A stretch of DNA of 64,000 bases from Roseomonas sp. (GTDB lineage: Bacteria > Pseudomonadota > Alphaproteobacteria > Acetobacterales > Acetobacteraceae): contig JADCER010000012.1 in the NCBI GenBank assembly GCA_020249925.1, positions 310,001-374,000 on the forward strand. Direction: 5' to 3'. Position numbers and translations under genes: made by a program. A model generated the notes under the pieces. It did not search any database. It was not told the DNA's origin and worked only from the letters and a program-made list of their open reading frames with translations. Of this stretch, positions 17,879 to 24,716 are shown one piece after another. The stretch's first letter is position 1. Each line of letters starts with the position of its first letter.

Positions 17879-18214
17879 ATGACACCAAAGCTTCGTCATC
17901 TTGCCGTTCTGGCCCTGGGAATGGTCGGCCTTGCGCTGATGGGCGCACCAGCAAGCGCGCATCCGCAATATGGTTACGGCTATGGCTACCATCATCGCCC
18001 GCATCATCCGCCACGCGGCCATGGTGAGGTGGTGATTATTCAGCCCCCGATCCGCTACGCGCCGCCGCCCATCTATTACGCCCCGCCGCCGGTCTATTAC
18101 GCGCCGCCACCGCCCTATTACTACGCGCCTGCGCCTTCCTATCACGTGCCGGCGCCCTATCCGCGTTATGGCTATTACGGGCGGCCTGGCGTTTCACTCA
18201 ATTTCCGCTTCTGA
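17879..18214 (+). CDS. Small secreted Tyr/Pro-rich repeat protein
   Basis: A 111-residue protein. A signal peptide (about 1-27, ending A-S-A) precedes a low-complexity domain rich in Tyr, Pro, His and Gly, with the unit Y-Y-A-P-P-P repeated around residues 60-90. It resembles short periplasmic or outer-surface proteins of alphaproteobacteria and ends in F-R-F, an aromatic C-terminus typical of outer-membrane-associated proteins. A GAAGGA ribosome site precedes ATG 17879. The 157 bases before it show no other gene. Function unknown. Confidence 0.7.
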   Translation: MTPKLRHLAVLALGMVGLALMGAPASAHPQYGYGYGYHHRPHHPPRGHGEVVIIQPPIRYAPPPIYYAPPPVYYAPPPPYYYAPAPSYHVPAPYPRYGYYGRPGVSLNFRF

Positions 18215-18225
18215 AACCGGCTTGC

Positions 18226-18245
18226 GCGCCGCGGCCATGCGGCGC
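18226..18245 (+). terminator. GC-rich hairpin after the Tyr/Pro-rich gene
   Basis: GCGCCGC (18226-18232) and GCGGCGC (18239-18245) form a perfect 7-bp stem with a 6-base loop, followed by AGTTT. It lies 12 bases after the stop and before the NRDE gene. The T-run is short, so termination strength is uncertain. Confidence 0.4.
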
Positions 18246-18259
18246 AGTTTCCGGGCGCA

Positions 18260-19018
18260 ATGTGCACGCTGATTTTGCTCAACCGGCCTGATCATGAATG
18301 GCCGATGCTGATTGCCGCCAATCGGGATGAAAGGGCGGATCGCGCCTGGGATGCGCCGGCGGCCTGGTGGTCGGACTATCCCGGCGTCATCGGGGGGCGG
18401 GACCGCAGCGCGGGCGGCACCTGGATGGCGCTTGGCCCAAAGGGCGTGCTGGCAGCGGCACTCAACCGCCCCGGCAGCCTTGGCCCGGCGCCGGGCAAGC
18501 GAAGCCGTGGGGAATTGCCGCTGATGGCCGCCCATGCGCCAACAGCGGAAGCGGCGGCGGATGCCATCACCCGGCTTGATGCCAGCGCCTGGCGCCCCTT
18601 CAATCTGGTGATCGCTGATCAGCGCAGCGCCTTTTACGTTGAAGCCCTTGGGGAGGGGCGGCCACAGGCCATGGCCCTGGCGCCAGGGATTTCCATGGTG
18701 ACATCCCATCCGCCCAATGATGAAAGCCACCCCCGCACACGCCGCCATTTGCCGCGCTTTCGCGCAGCCGCGGCGCCTGATCCTGTGCGGGGCGATTGGC
18801 GCACCTGGGAAGAGCGCCTTGCCGATGACAGCCATGAGGGGGATTTGGCCGAGACGCTGAAAGTGCCGCTGCATGGCGGGTACGGGACCGTTTCGGCCAG
18901 TCTTTTGGGTTTTGGCGCGGCTGGCGAAAGGCTCTGGCGGTTTTGCCCCGCCCCGCCGGGGGATGGCGCGTTTCAGCGGCTTGAACTTCCTGGGGAAGGG
19001 TTCCGACTCGGGGCGTGA
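18260..19018 (+). CDS. NRDE-family (TANGO2-like) protein
   Basis: A 252-residue protein. It begins M-C-T-L-I-L-L-N-R-P, contains the defining A-N-R-D-E motif at residues 20-24, and has R-S-A-G-G-T-W-M-A-L near 49-58. The Cys at position 2 after initiator Met removal suggests an Ntn-hydrolase-like nucleophile, as often noted for this superfamily. The family is related to eukaryotic TANGO2, linked to heme and lipid handling. The bacterial role is not established. The gap to purC (87 bases) shows nothing recognisable. Confidence 0.88.
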   Translation: MCTLILLNRPDHEWPMLIAANRDERADRAWDAPAAWWSDYPGVIGGRDRSAGGTWMALGPKGVLAAALNRPGSLGPAPGKRSRGELPLMAAHAPTAEAAADAITRLDASAWRPFNLVIADQRSAFYVEALGEGRPQAMALAPGISMVTSHPPNDESHPRTRRHLPRFRAAAAPDPVRGDWRTWEERLADDSHEGDLAETLKVPLHGGYGTVSASLLGFGAAGERLWRFCPAPPGDGAFQRLELPGEGFRLGA

Positions 19019-19105
19019 CATGGCGACCCCGGCCCAGGGCTGCTATAGGCTGATGAGATGCTCCGCCTTCCGCCTTTGGATGGTGGGCCAGAGGATGACT
19101 GACCC

Positions 19106-19870
19106 ATGGCTCGTCGCCGCCAACTTTATGAAGGTAAAGCAAAAATCCTGTTTGAGGGGCCGGAACCCGGCACCCTGGTGCAGTATTTCAAGGATGACGC
19201 CACCGCCTTCAACGCCAAGAAGAAGGGGACCATCACCGGCAAGGGGGTGCTGAACAACCGCATCAGCGAATACCTGATGATGCGGCTAACCGAGATCGGC
19301 ATCCCGACGCATTTCATCCGCCGGCTAAATATGCGGGAGCAATTGATCCGGGAGGTGGAGATCATCCCGCTTGAGGTGGTGGTGCGCAATGTCGCCGCCG
19401 GGTCACTTTCACAGCGTCTGGGCATTCCGGAAGGCCAGCGCCTGCCGCGGTCCATCATTGAATATTACTTCAAGAATGATGCGCTGAATGACCCGATGGT
19501 GGCGGAAGAACACATCACCTGCTTCGGCTGGGCCTCCACCCATGATCTGGATGACATGATTGCGCTGACTTTGCGCATCAATGATTTCCTGACCGGGCTT
19601 TTGCTTGGCGTCGGCATTACGCTTGTGGATTTCAAGCTGGAATTCGGCCGGCTTTGGGAAAATGAGGAAATGCGGATCGTGCTGGCCGATGAGATCAGCC
19701 CGGATAATTGCCGACTTTGGGATGCCAAGACTGGTGAGAAAATGGACAAGGACCGCTTCCGCCGCGACCTCGGCAAGGTCGAAGAAGGCTATCAGGAAGT
19801 CGCGCGGCGCCTAGGTATTCTGCCCGAAGCCGGCGTGCGCGACATGAAAGGGCCGGAGGCCATTCAATGA
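19106..19870 (+). CDS. purC: SAICAR synthetase (phosphoribosylaminoimidazole-succinocarboxamide synthase)
   Basis: A 254-residue PurC. Signature segments are Y-E-G-K-A-K near the N-terminus (8-13), [10 protein letters not shown] near 92-101, L-V-D-F-K-L-E-F-G near 173-181 and D-E-I-S-P-D near 192-197. It joins aspartate to CAIR in purine synthesis, using ATP. It overlaps purS by four bases (ATGA), giving the common alphaproteobacterial order purC-purS-purQ. Confidence 0.97.
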   Translation: MARRRQLYEGKAKILFEGPEPGTLVQYFKDDATAFNAKKKGTITGKGVLNNRISEYLMMRLTEIGIPTHFIRRLNMREQLIREVEIIPLEVVVRNVAAGSLSQRLGIPEGQRLPRSIIEYYFKNDALNDPMVAEEHITCFGWASTHDLDDMIALTLRINDFLTGLLLGVGITLVDFKLEFGRLWENEEMRIVLADEISPDNCRLWDAKTGEKMDKDRFRRDLGKVEEGYQEVARRLGILPEAGVRDMKGPEAIQ

Positions 19871-20106
19871 AAGCCCGCGTCTATGTAATGCCTAAGACGG
19901 GCGTTTTGGATCCTCAAGGCAAGGCCATTGGCCATGCCCTGGAAGGCTTGGGCTTTGGCGGCGTGCGTGATGTGCGCGCCGGCAAGGTGATTGAACTCGA
20001 TTTGGCGGAGGCTGACCCGGCGCAGGCAAAACAGATCGCCGAAGACATGGCGCGCAAACTGCTGGCCAATACAGTGATCGAAAGCTTCCGGGTGGAGATC
20101 GTCTGA
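19867..20106 (+). CDS. purS: FGAM synthase subunit PurS
   Basis: A 79-residue small subunit of phosphoribosylformylglycinamidine synthase. The V-L-D-P-Q-G segment near 14-19, the G-x-V-R-D-V-R-x-G-K motif near 34-43, and the N-T-V-I-E-S-F-R end are typical of PurS. It bridges PurQ and PurL in the three-part enzyme that converts FGAR to FGAM. A short membrane gene separates it from purQ. Confidence 0.95.
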   Translation: MKARVYVMPKTGVLDPQGKAIGHALEGLGFGGVRDVRAGKVIELDLAEADPAQAKQIAEDMARKLLANTVIESFRVEIV

Positions 20107-20107
20107 C

Positions 20108-20326
20108 GTGATCAAGGCCAGCCTGATCGCAATGCTGGTATTGACCGTGCTGATCGCCATGGGTTTGCGTTGGCGCGAACAGCGTGTGCCGGCGGTGGCG
20201 CGCGGCAATATGGTGGCGCGTGGCAAACGGACGATCAATCGTTGGGTGACGGCAGCGGCACTCGCCGCTTTGGTGACCATGTTGTTCATGGGCGGGCTGC
20301 ATTGGCTCCGCCTGATCGGGACCTGA
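20108..20326 (+). CDS. Small two-helix membrane protein between purS and purQ
   Basis: A 72-residue ORF from GTG 20108, one base after the purS stop. Hydrophobic helices at about 4-19 and 46-68 flank a basic loop ([14 protein letters not shown]). The layout resembles small HIG1-like or twin-TM proteins found in alphaproteobacterial purine operons, but I do not assign a family. The tight spacing on both sides (5 bases to purQ) argues for real translation. Function unknown. Confidence 0.6.
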   Translation: MIKASLIAMLVLTVLIAMGLRWREQRVPAVARGNMVARGKRTINRWVTAAALAALVTMLFMGGLHWLRLIGT

Positions 20327-20331
20327 AGGCC

Positions 20332-21030
20332 ATGAAGGCGGCGATCATTGTATTTCCAGGCACGAACCGAGAGCGCGATATGCGGCTTGCGCTGAAGCGC
20401 GCCTCGGGCCGCGAACCGGCCATGCTGTTTCACCGCGAAGCGGCGCTGCCAAAGGGGCTTGATCTGGTGGTGCTGCCGGGTGGCTTTTCCTATGGCGATT
20501 ATCTGCGCTGCGGGGCGATGGCGGCGCAATCGCCCATCATGCGCGCGGTCAAGGATTTTGCGGCGGCTGGTGGGCATGTGCTTGGGGTTTGCAACGGTTT
20601 TCAGATCATGATCGAAGCCGGGCTTTTGCCTGGTGGTTTGCTCCGCAATGCCACGCTCCGGTTTCTGTCCATGGATTGTCGCTTACGTGTGGAACGTGCC
20701 GACACGGCCTTTACCGCGCATTGGCAAAAGGGTGATTGCTTCCGCGCGCCCATGGCGCATGGTGATGGCAATTACTTCGCCGATGATGCCACGCTCGATC
20801 GGCTGGAAGGCGAAGGTTTGGTTGCCTTCCGCTATGTGGATGATGCGGGCGAAGCAACGGCAGCCGCCAATCGCAATGGCAGCGCGCGCAATATTGCGGG
20901 CATATTCTCCCCCAATCTCCGCGTCTGCGGGCTGATGCCGCATCCGGAAGATTTGGTGGACCCGCTCATGGGCGGCGAGGATGGCCTGCCCATGTTTCAA
21001 AGCCTGGCCGAGCGGCTGGTGGCCGCTTAA
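20332..21030 (+). CDS. purQ: FGAM synthase glutaminase subunit PurQ
   Basis: A 232-residue class I glutamine amidotransferase. Features in order are V-F-P-G-T-N-R-E near 7-14, P-G-G-F-S-Y-G-D-Y near 50-58, the nucleophile elbow G-V-C-N-G-F-Q near 85-91, and the H-P-E-D segment near 205. It supplies ammonia to PurL for FGAM formation. ATG 20332 is chosen over the in-frame 20170 because the protein family begins at [10 protein letters not shown]. purL is not in this window. Confidence 0.96.
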   Translation: MKAAIIVFPGTNRERDMRLALKRASGREPAMLFHREAALPKGLDLVVLPGGFSYGDYLRCGAMAAQSPIMRAVKDFAAAGGHVLGVCNGFQIMIEAGLLPGGLLRNATLRFLSMDCRLRVERADTAFTAHWQKGDCFRAPMAHGDGNYFADDATLDRLEGEGLVAFRYVDDAGEATAAANRNGSARNIAGIFSPNLRVCGLMPHPEDLVDPLMGGEDGLPMFQSLAERLVAA

Positions 21031-21036
21031 ACGGTT

Positions 21037-21414
21037 TTATGCCTCAACCTGCTTCGTCGCGCGGCGGAGTGCCGCACAAAGGCGCGAAAAGCTCAGCCAG
21101 AAGGCGCCATGTTCGGGGGCGCGTTCCGGGTGATTGCCAAAGGCGGGTTCACCACGGCGCAGCAGCGGCAGGCGCGCTTCGAAACGCCCGCGCATATTCT
21201 CCAGAAAGGCAGCGCTGGAGGCCATGTAAAGCTCCAGCATTTCAGCGGCCAATTCCAGTTCCACCCGCGCATTGCCTTCGGTGGTGAAGCGCTTCAGCGC
21301 GCGGCTGTCTTCGGCAAGTGCCAGGTGGATGCGATGCAAATCCTGCAAATGCGCCGCAACACGCTGGCGGCATTCGCGGGCGCTATCATCGGATCCGGTG
21401 CTTGTTGGTTCCAT
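21037..21414 (-). CDS. Uncharacterised helical protein
   Basis: A 125-residue, charged and probably all-helical protein with no signal peptide or recognised domain. A strong GGGAGG ribosome site precedes the ATG at 21412-21414, which supports this strand over the weaker plus-strand ORFs. It ends tail-to-tail with purQ, 6 bases apart, and lies downstream of the HPP gene. It may contain a phasin-like helical region (E-L-E-L-A-A-E-M-L-E-L-Y near 53-64), but this is only a resemblance. Function unknown. Confidence 0.6.
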   Translation of the reverse strand: MEPTSTGSDDSARECRQRVAAHLQDLHRIHLALAEDSRALKRFTTEGNARVELELAAEMLELYMASSAAFLENMRGRFEARLPLLRRGEPAFGNHPERAPEHGAFWLSFSRLCAALRRATKQVEA

Positions 21415-21478
21415 TGGGGACCTCCCAATGAAAGCATAGGTTGGAGAGCTTAAATTTCTGTCAAATTATCGAAGGGCA

Positions 21479-21991
21479 TCAAGCAGAGCCCTGGCGCCTC
21501 ATCAAAAAACGTGGCCAAGGACCGGCCCCCCAGGGTCGCGGCAGGTTGTTTGCGATGAAGGTGACCAGGAACAAGGTGGCAAGGCCCGGTACGAGTGGTG
21601 CCAGTATGAAACCAAAATCCGCATTTTCCGCGAAAACCACCACTGGGTTGGCACCTGCAGGTGAATGGATGGACCGCGTCAGCGCCATGGCAGCGAGCGC
21701 CAAGCCCACCGCCAGCGCGAGCCAAAAGGCGATCGGCCCACCAAGGCTGTCATGGCCGATGCGGCAGATGATGCCGATAGTGGTTGAGAGCAGATGTCCG
21801 CCGAAAAAAGAACGCGGTTGGGCCATGATACCGCGCGGCATACCCAAAAGAATGACACATGAACCGCCAAGTGAAGGGAGTAACCAAGGGTGTTCGGTAA
21901 AGGACAGCGCCGCATGCGTGGCCAGAAGTGCCGCAACCGTTGCTGTGACTTGAACGAGGAGGCGGCTTGGTGGCGGGGGTTTCATCGGCAA
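21479..21991 (-). CDS. HPP-family integral membrane protein
   Basis: A 170-residue protein with four hydrophobic helices. P-S-L-G-G-S-C-V-I-L-L-G-M-P and A-Q-P-R-S-F-F-G-G-H-L-L match the HPP family, whose name motif here reads H-S-P-A-G-A-N near 108-114. Some members transport nitrite into plastids or cells. Its start overlaps the end of the transferase gene upstream on the minus strand by 10 bases, so the three minus genes at 21479-23429 are probably one transcript. The substrate is unknown. Confidence 0.85.
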   Translation of the reverse strand: MPMKPPPPSRLLVQVTATVAALLATHAALSFTEHPWLLPSLGGSCVILLGMPRGIMAQPRSFFGGHLLSTTIGIICRIGHDSLGGPIAFWLALAVGLALAAMALTRSIHSPAGANPVVVFAENADFGFILAPLVPGLATLFLVTFIANNLPRPWGAGPWPRFLMRRQGSA

Positions 21992-22725
21992 GGCCCCAAC
22001 AAGGCTTGGTTGTCTGCCGATCGCGTGGACGTCGTTTCTATCTGCGACGACGAATACGCAACGGGCGGGAAATAGCGGTTTGATGCCTCTCTGCGTGCAG
22101 AATAGTGCGCAGTAAGAACTGTATTTTCGCGGGGTTCAGCATGGTTATCCAGCAGCGCTGCCAGATCCTCGGCACTGTCCACATCGCGCTTGGGTGGCAG
22201 CAGCGCCACGCGGTGGCGGCGGAAATTGGCGAGGGTATCGGCCAGCGCATGGGGGCTTGACCAGCGCACCTGCGCGAAGGGGCGATGCGGGCGCCGGGGG
22301 CCAAAGCCGACCAGCCAATAGCCGCCATCAAGGGCGGGGCCGAAAACCGCATCCGCCCGCCCAAGTGCGCGAAACCCGGCAGCTATATCAGCCGGCCCAA
22401 GGCCTGGAATATCACTGCCGATCAGAATGGCGCGCGGGAAGGGGGCGAGGGCCTTTTCCATGCGCTGTCCCAAATCGCCCGAGACCTGCGCCATGCGCGG
22501 CGTGCCGGGTGGCGCCAGGCGCGCCCAATCCGCGCGCGCCCCGCGCGGCGTGATGGCAAGCAGGGTCTGCCAACGCCGATCCCGCGCAATGGGCCAGGCG
22601 GTGGCGGACAGCATCGCCCGATAAAAGCGGAGGGCGCCGCGCGCGCCGATACCCGCGGCCAAACGTCGCTTCACCGCGCCAAGGCGCGGCGCGCGGGCGA
22701 AGATGATCACAACGGGGTGGCGCAT
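21982..22725 (-). CDS. DUF2064/TIGR04282-family transferase
   Basis: A 247-residue CofC/GT-A-like transferase with F-A-R-A-P-R-L-G-x-V-K-R-R-L near the start, the D-x-P-G-L segment I-G-S-D-I-P-G-L near 102-109 and G-P-A-L-D-G-G-Y-W near 132-140. This family (rSAM/selenodomain-associated transferase 1, also called an arsenosugar biosynthesis glycosyltransferase) usually sits beside TIGR04283, as it does here. The last 40 residues (after about 205) look unlike the family and may be a lineage-specific tail. Confidence 0.85.
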   Translation of the reverse strand: MRHPVVIIFARAPRLGAVKRRLAAGIGARGALRFYRAMLSATAWPIARDRRWQTLLAITPRGARADWARLAPPGTPRMAQVSGDLGQRMEKALAPFPRAILIGSDIPGLGPADIAAGFRALGRADAVFGPALDGGYWLVGFGPRRPHRPFAQVRWSSPHALADTLANFRRHRVALLPPKRDVDSAEDLAALLDNHAEPRENTVLTAHYSARREASNRYFPPVAYSSSQIETTSTRSADNQALLGPCR

Positions 22726-22742
22726 GGCCTCACCAAAGCCGA

Positions 22743-23429
22743 TCAGCGGCGGCGCGTATAGACCCGCGCAATGCGCTCAGGCGAAACGCCCGCGAACCAG
22801 AGCGAGAGGCAGAACAGGTTCCGCGCTGAGCGCGCATACCAGCCATCGCGCCGCCATTTCTCGGCCGAGGTGATGAAATCCGCCGGCAATGGCACAAGGC
22901 GTCTTCGGCCAATACGGCGGATCAGCGCGACATCTTCCATCAGCGGGATGGGCTCATAACCGCCAAGCGCCTGATAGAAATCGCGCGCGATCAGCAGGCC
23001 CTGGTCACCATAGGGCAGGCCAAGCCAGCGGCAGCGCCAGGCGACCATGGCTTCCAGCCGTCGTGCCTCGGGCACGGCATCATCAAGCGCGAAGCGGAAA
23101 TGGGCGGCTTTGGTCGTGTTCTCGGGGTCTGCGATGAAGCGCTCCACCGCTTCCCGCCAGCCAGCGCCGGGGCGCGTATCGGCATGCATCGCGAGCAACC
23201 AGGGCTGGGTTGCGGCTTCGCCCGCCGCGCGCAGTTGTGGGCCGCGGCCGCGGCCCCCCATGAGCACGCATGCGCCAGCGGCTTGCGCAAGTTCCACCGT
23301 GCCATCGCTGCTGCCGCCATCGGCGATGATGATTTCCGCGACCTGCCCGCGCAATGCCTCCAGCGTCGCCGGCAGGCTGGCAGCGGCGTTCAGCGTGGGG
23401 ATGATGGCGGAGACGGGCAAAACACTCAT
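22743..23429 (-). CDS. TIGR04283-family glycosyltransferase 2
   Basis: A 228-residue GT2 enzyme with S-A-I-I-P-T-L-N-A-A near 7-16, I-A-D-G-G-S-S-D-G-T near 35-44 and the A-M-H-A-D-T sugar-nucleotide metal motif near 79-84. It is the usual partner of the DUF2064 transferase that follows 17 bases later. No ribosome site is visible: the bases directly before the ATG are a GAAC-N7-GAAC repeat. No ArsM or ArsS gene is in the window, so arsenosugar synthesis is only a family-name suggestion. Confidence 0.87.
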   Translation of the reverse strand: MSVLPVSAIIPTLNAAASLPATLEALRGQVAEIIIADGGSSDGTVELAQAAGACVLMGGRGRGPQLRAAGEAATQPWLLAMHADTRPGAGWREAVERFIADPENTTKAAHFRFALDDAVPEARRLEAMVAWRCRWLGLPYGDQGLLIARDFYQALGGYEPIPLMEDVALIRRIGRRRLVPLPADFITSAEKWRRDGWYARSARNLFCLSLWFAGVSPERIARVYTRRR

Positions 23430-23431
23430 TT

Positions 23432-23446
23432 GTTCTTATTTTGTTC
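23432..23446. promoter_or_regulatory. Candidate LexA (SOS) operator GTTC-N7-GTTC
   Basis: GTTCTTATTTTGTTC is an exact match to the alphaproteobacterial LexA direct repeat GTTC-N7-GTTC. It lies in the 73-base divergent gap between the glycosyltransferase start (23429) and the radical SAM start (23503). A TTGACC -35-like hexamer abuts its right end (23447-23452). A third GTTC follows at 23462. The placement would let LexA cover the promoter of the radical SAM gene. Confidence 0.6.
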
Positions 23447-23502
23447 TTGACCTGTGATGCCGTTCTTGGCAGGGTGGGGGCGATTGGAAAGGGAAGTGTT
23501 CC

Positions 23503-24636
23503 ATGCCCGATGGTATCCCCAACCTGACGCCCAGCGATAGCGTCACCCCCTGCTTCGCCATGCCATCCCTGGCGCGCAAGGGGCGCGGCGCTATCTCCAA
23601 CCCGCCGGTGCGCTTTGAACCCGCGCGGCGGGAGGCTTTTGATGATGGCTGGGCGACGCTTGAGCAAAGCTTCGCCGAATTGCCGCCCCTGCCGACCAGC
23701 CTGATCGAGGATCGCGCGAAATCTGCGCTGAGCTACAATGAAAGCCCTGATCTGGGCTTTGACCGGTCCATCAACCCCTATCGCGGCTGCGAGCATGGCT
23801 GCATCTACTGCTATGCGCGGCCATCCCATGCCTATCTGGGTTTCTCGCCGGGGCTCGATTTCGAAACGCGGCTGATGTTCAAGCCCGATATCGCGGCGCT
23901 GCTGGAAAAGGAGCTCCGCAAGCCCGGCTATCAGCCCCGCCCCATCGCGCTTGGCGCCAATACGGATCCGTATCAGCCGGTGGAACGCCAATTGGGGCTG
24001 ACGCGGGCGGTGTTGGAAGTGCTGGACCGTTTCAGCCACCCGGTCACCATTGTGACGAAATCGGCGGGTGTCTTGCGCGATACCGATATCCTGCAGCGCC
24101 TGGCTGCAAGCAATCTGGTGCGGGTATGCCTTTCCATCACCACGCTCGACCCTGCCTTGGCGCGCATCATGGAACCGCGCGCTGCGACGCCCGCGCGGCG
24201 CTTGCAGGCGATCAGGGAATTGACGGCAGCGGGCGTGCCAACCGCTATCCTGGCTGCGCCGATGATCCCAGCCGTGAATGATATGGAACTGGAAAAGCTG
24301 CTGGAACAGGGTGCCGCGGCGGGCGCGACCAGCGCGGGCTATGTGCTGCTCCGCCTGCCTTTGGAGATCAAACAGCTTTTTGAGGAATGGCTGGCGCGGC
24401 ATATGCCCGATCGTGCCGCCCGGGTGCTGTCACTGATCCGCCAGACCCGCGGCGGCGCGCTTTATGACAGCCGCTTTGGGCAACGCCAGACCGGCAGTGG
24501 ACCCTATGCGGAATTGCTGGCACGGCGCTTTGCTGTGGCCATGCGCCGGCTTGGCCTTGAAAAGCGCGGCGGCGGGACGGGCGCCCTGGATTGCTCACGC
24601 TTTGCCGTGCCTGGGGGGCAGATGTCCCTGTTTTAG
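23503..24636 (+). CDS. PA0069-family radical SAM protein (SplB-like)
   Basis: A 377-residue radical SAM enzyme. The cluster motif C-E-H-G-C-I-Y-C-Y-A-R-P is near residues 98-109. The region G-A-N-T-D-P-Y-Q-P-V-E near 150-160 is shared with the spore photoproduct lyase-like group. A GGGAAG ribosome site is seven bases before the ATG. The family has no settled reaction; relation to DNA photoproduct lyases and the LexA-type box upstream together suggest a role in DNA damage repair (inference). Confidence 0.88.
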   Translation: MPDGIPNLTPSDSVTPCFAMPSLARKGRGAISNPPVRFEPARREAFDDGWATLEQSFAELPPLPTSLIEDRAKSALSYNESPDLGFDRSINPYRGCEHGCIYCYARPSHAYLGFSPGLDFETRLMFKPDIAALLEKELRKPGYQPRPIALGANTDPYQPVERQLGLTRAVLEVLDRFSHPVTIVTKSAGVLRDTDILQRLAASNLVRVCLSITTLDPALARIMEPRAATPARRLQAIRELTAAGVPTAILAAPMIPAVNDMELEKLLEQGAAAGATSAGYVLLRLPLEIKQLFEEWLARHMPDRAARVLSLIRQTRGGALYDSRFGQRQTGSGPYAELLARRFAVAMRRLGLEKRGGGTGALDCSRFAVPGGQMSLF

Positions 24637-24716
24637 TTTGGCGCTTCGGCCTGCTGGACGGCTGGGGGTTTTTCCGGGCAAGGAAGGCGTGCTGCTTCAG
24701 CCCGGAAGGAATCGCC

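Noticed and set aside
21440..21470. TGTCAAATTATCGAAGGG as a PpsR site
   Set aside because: The right half lacks ACA at the required distance.
23083..24402. Minus-strand ORF of 439 codons spanning the glycosyltransferase-radical SAM gap
   Set aside because: It crosses a promoter region and lies antisense to the radical SAM gene; composition is Arg/Gln/His-rich and no family is recognisable.
23503..24636. Reading the radical SAM gene as ArsS, given the adjacent arsenosugar-type transferases
   Set aside because: The C-x3-C-x2-C setting and the G-A-N-T-D-P-Y-Q segment match the PA0069/SplB-like group rather than ArsS.
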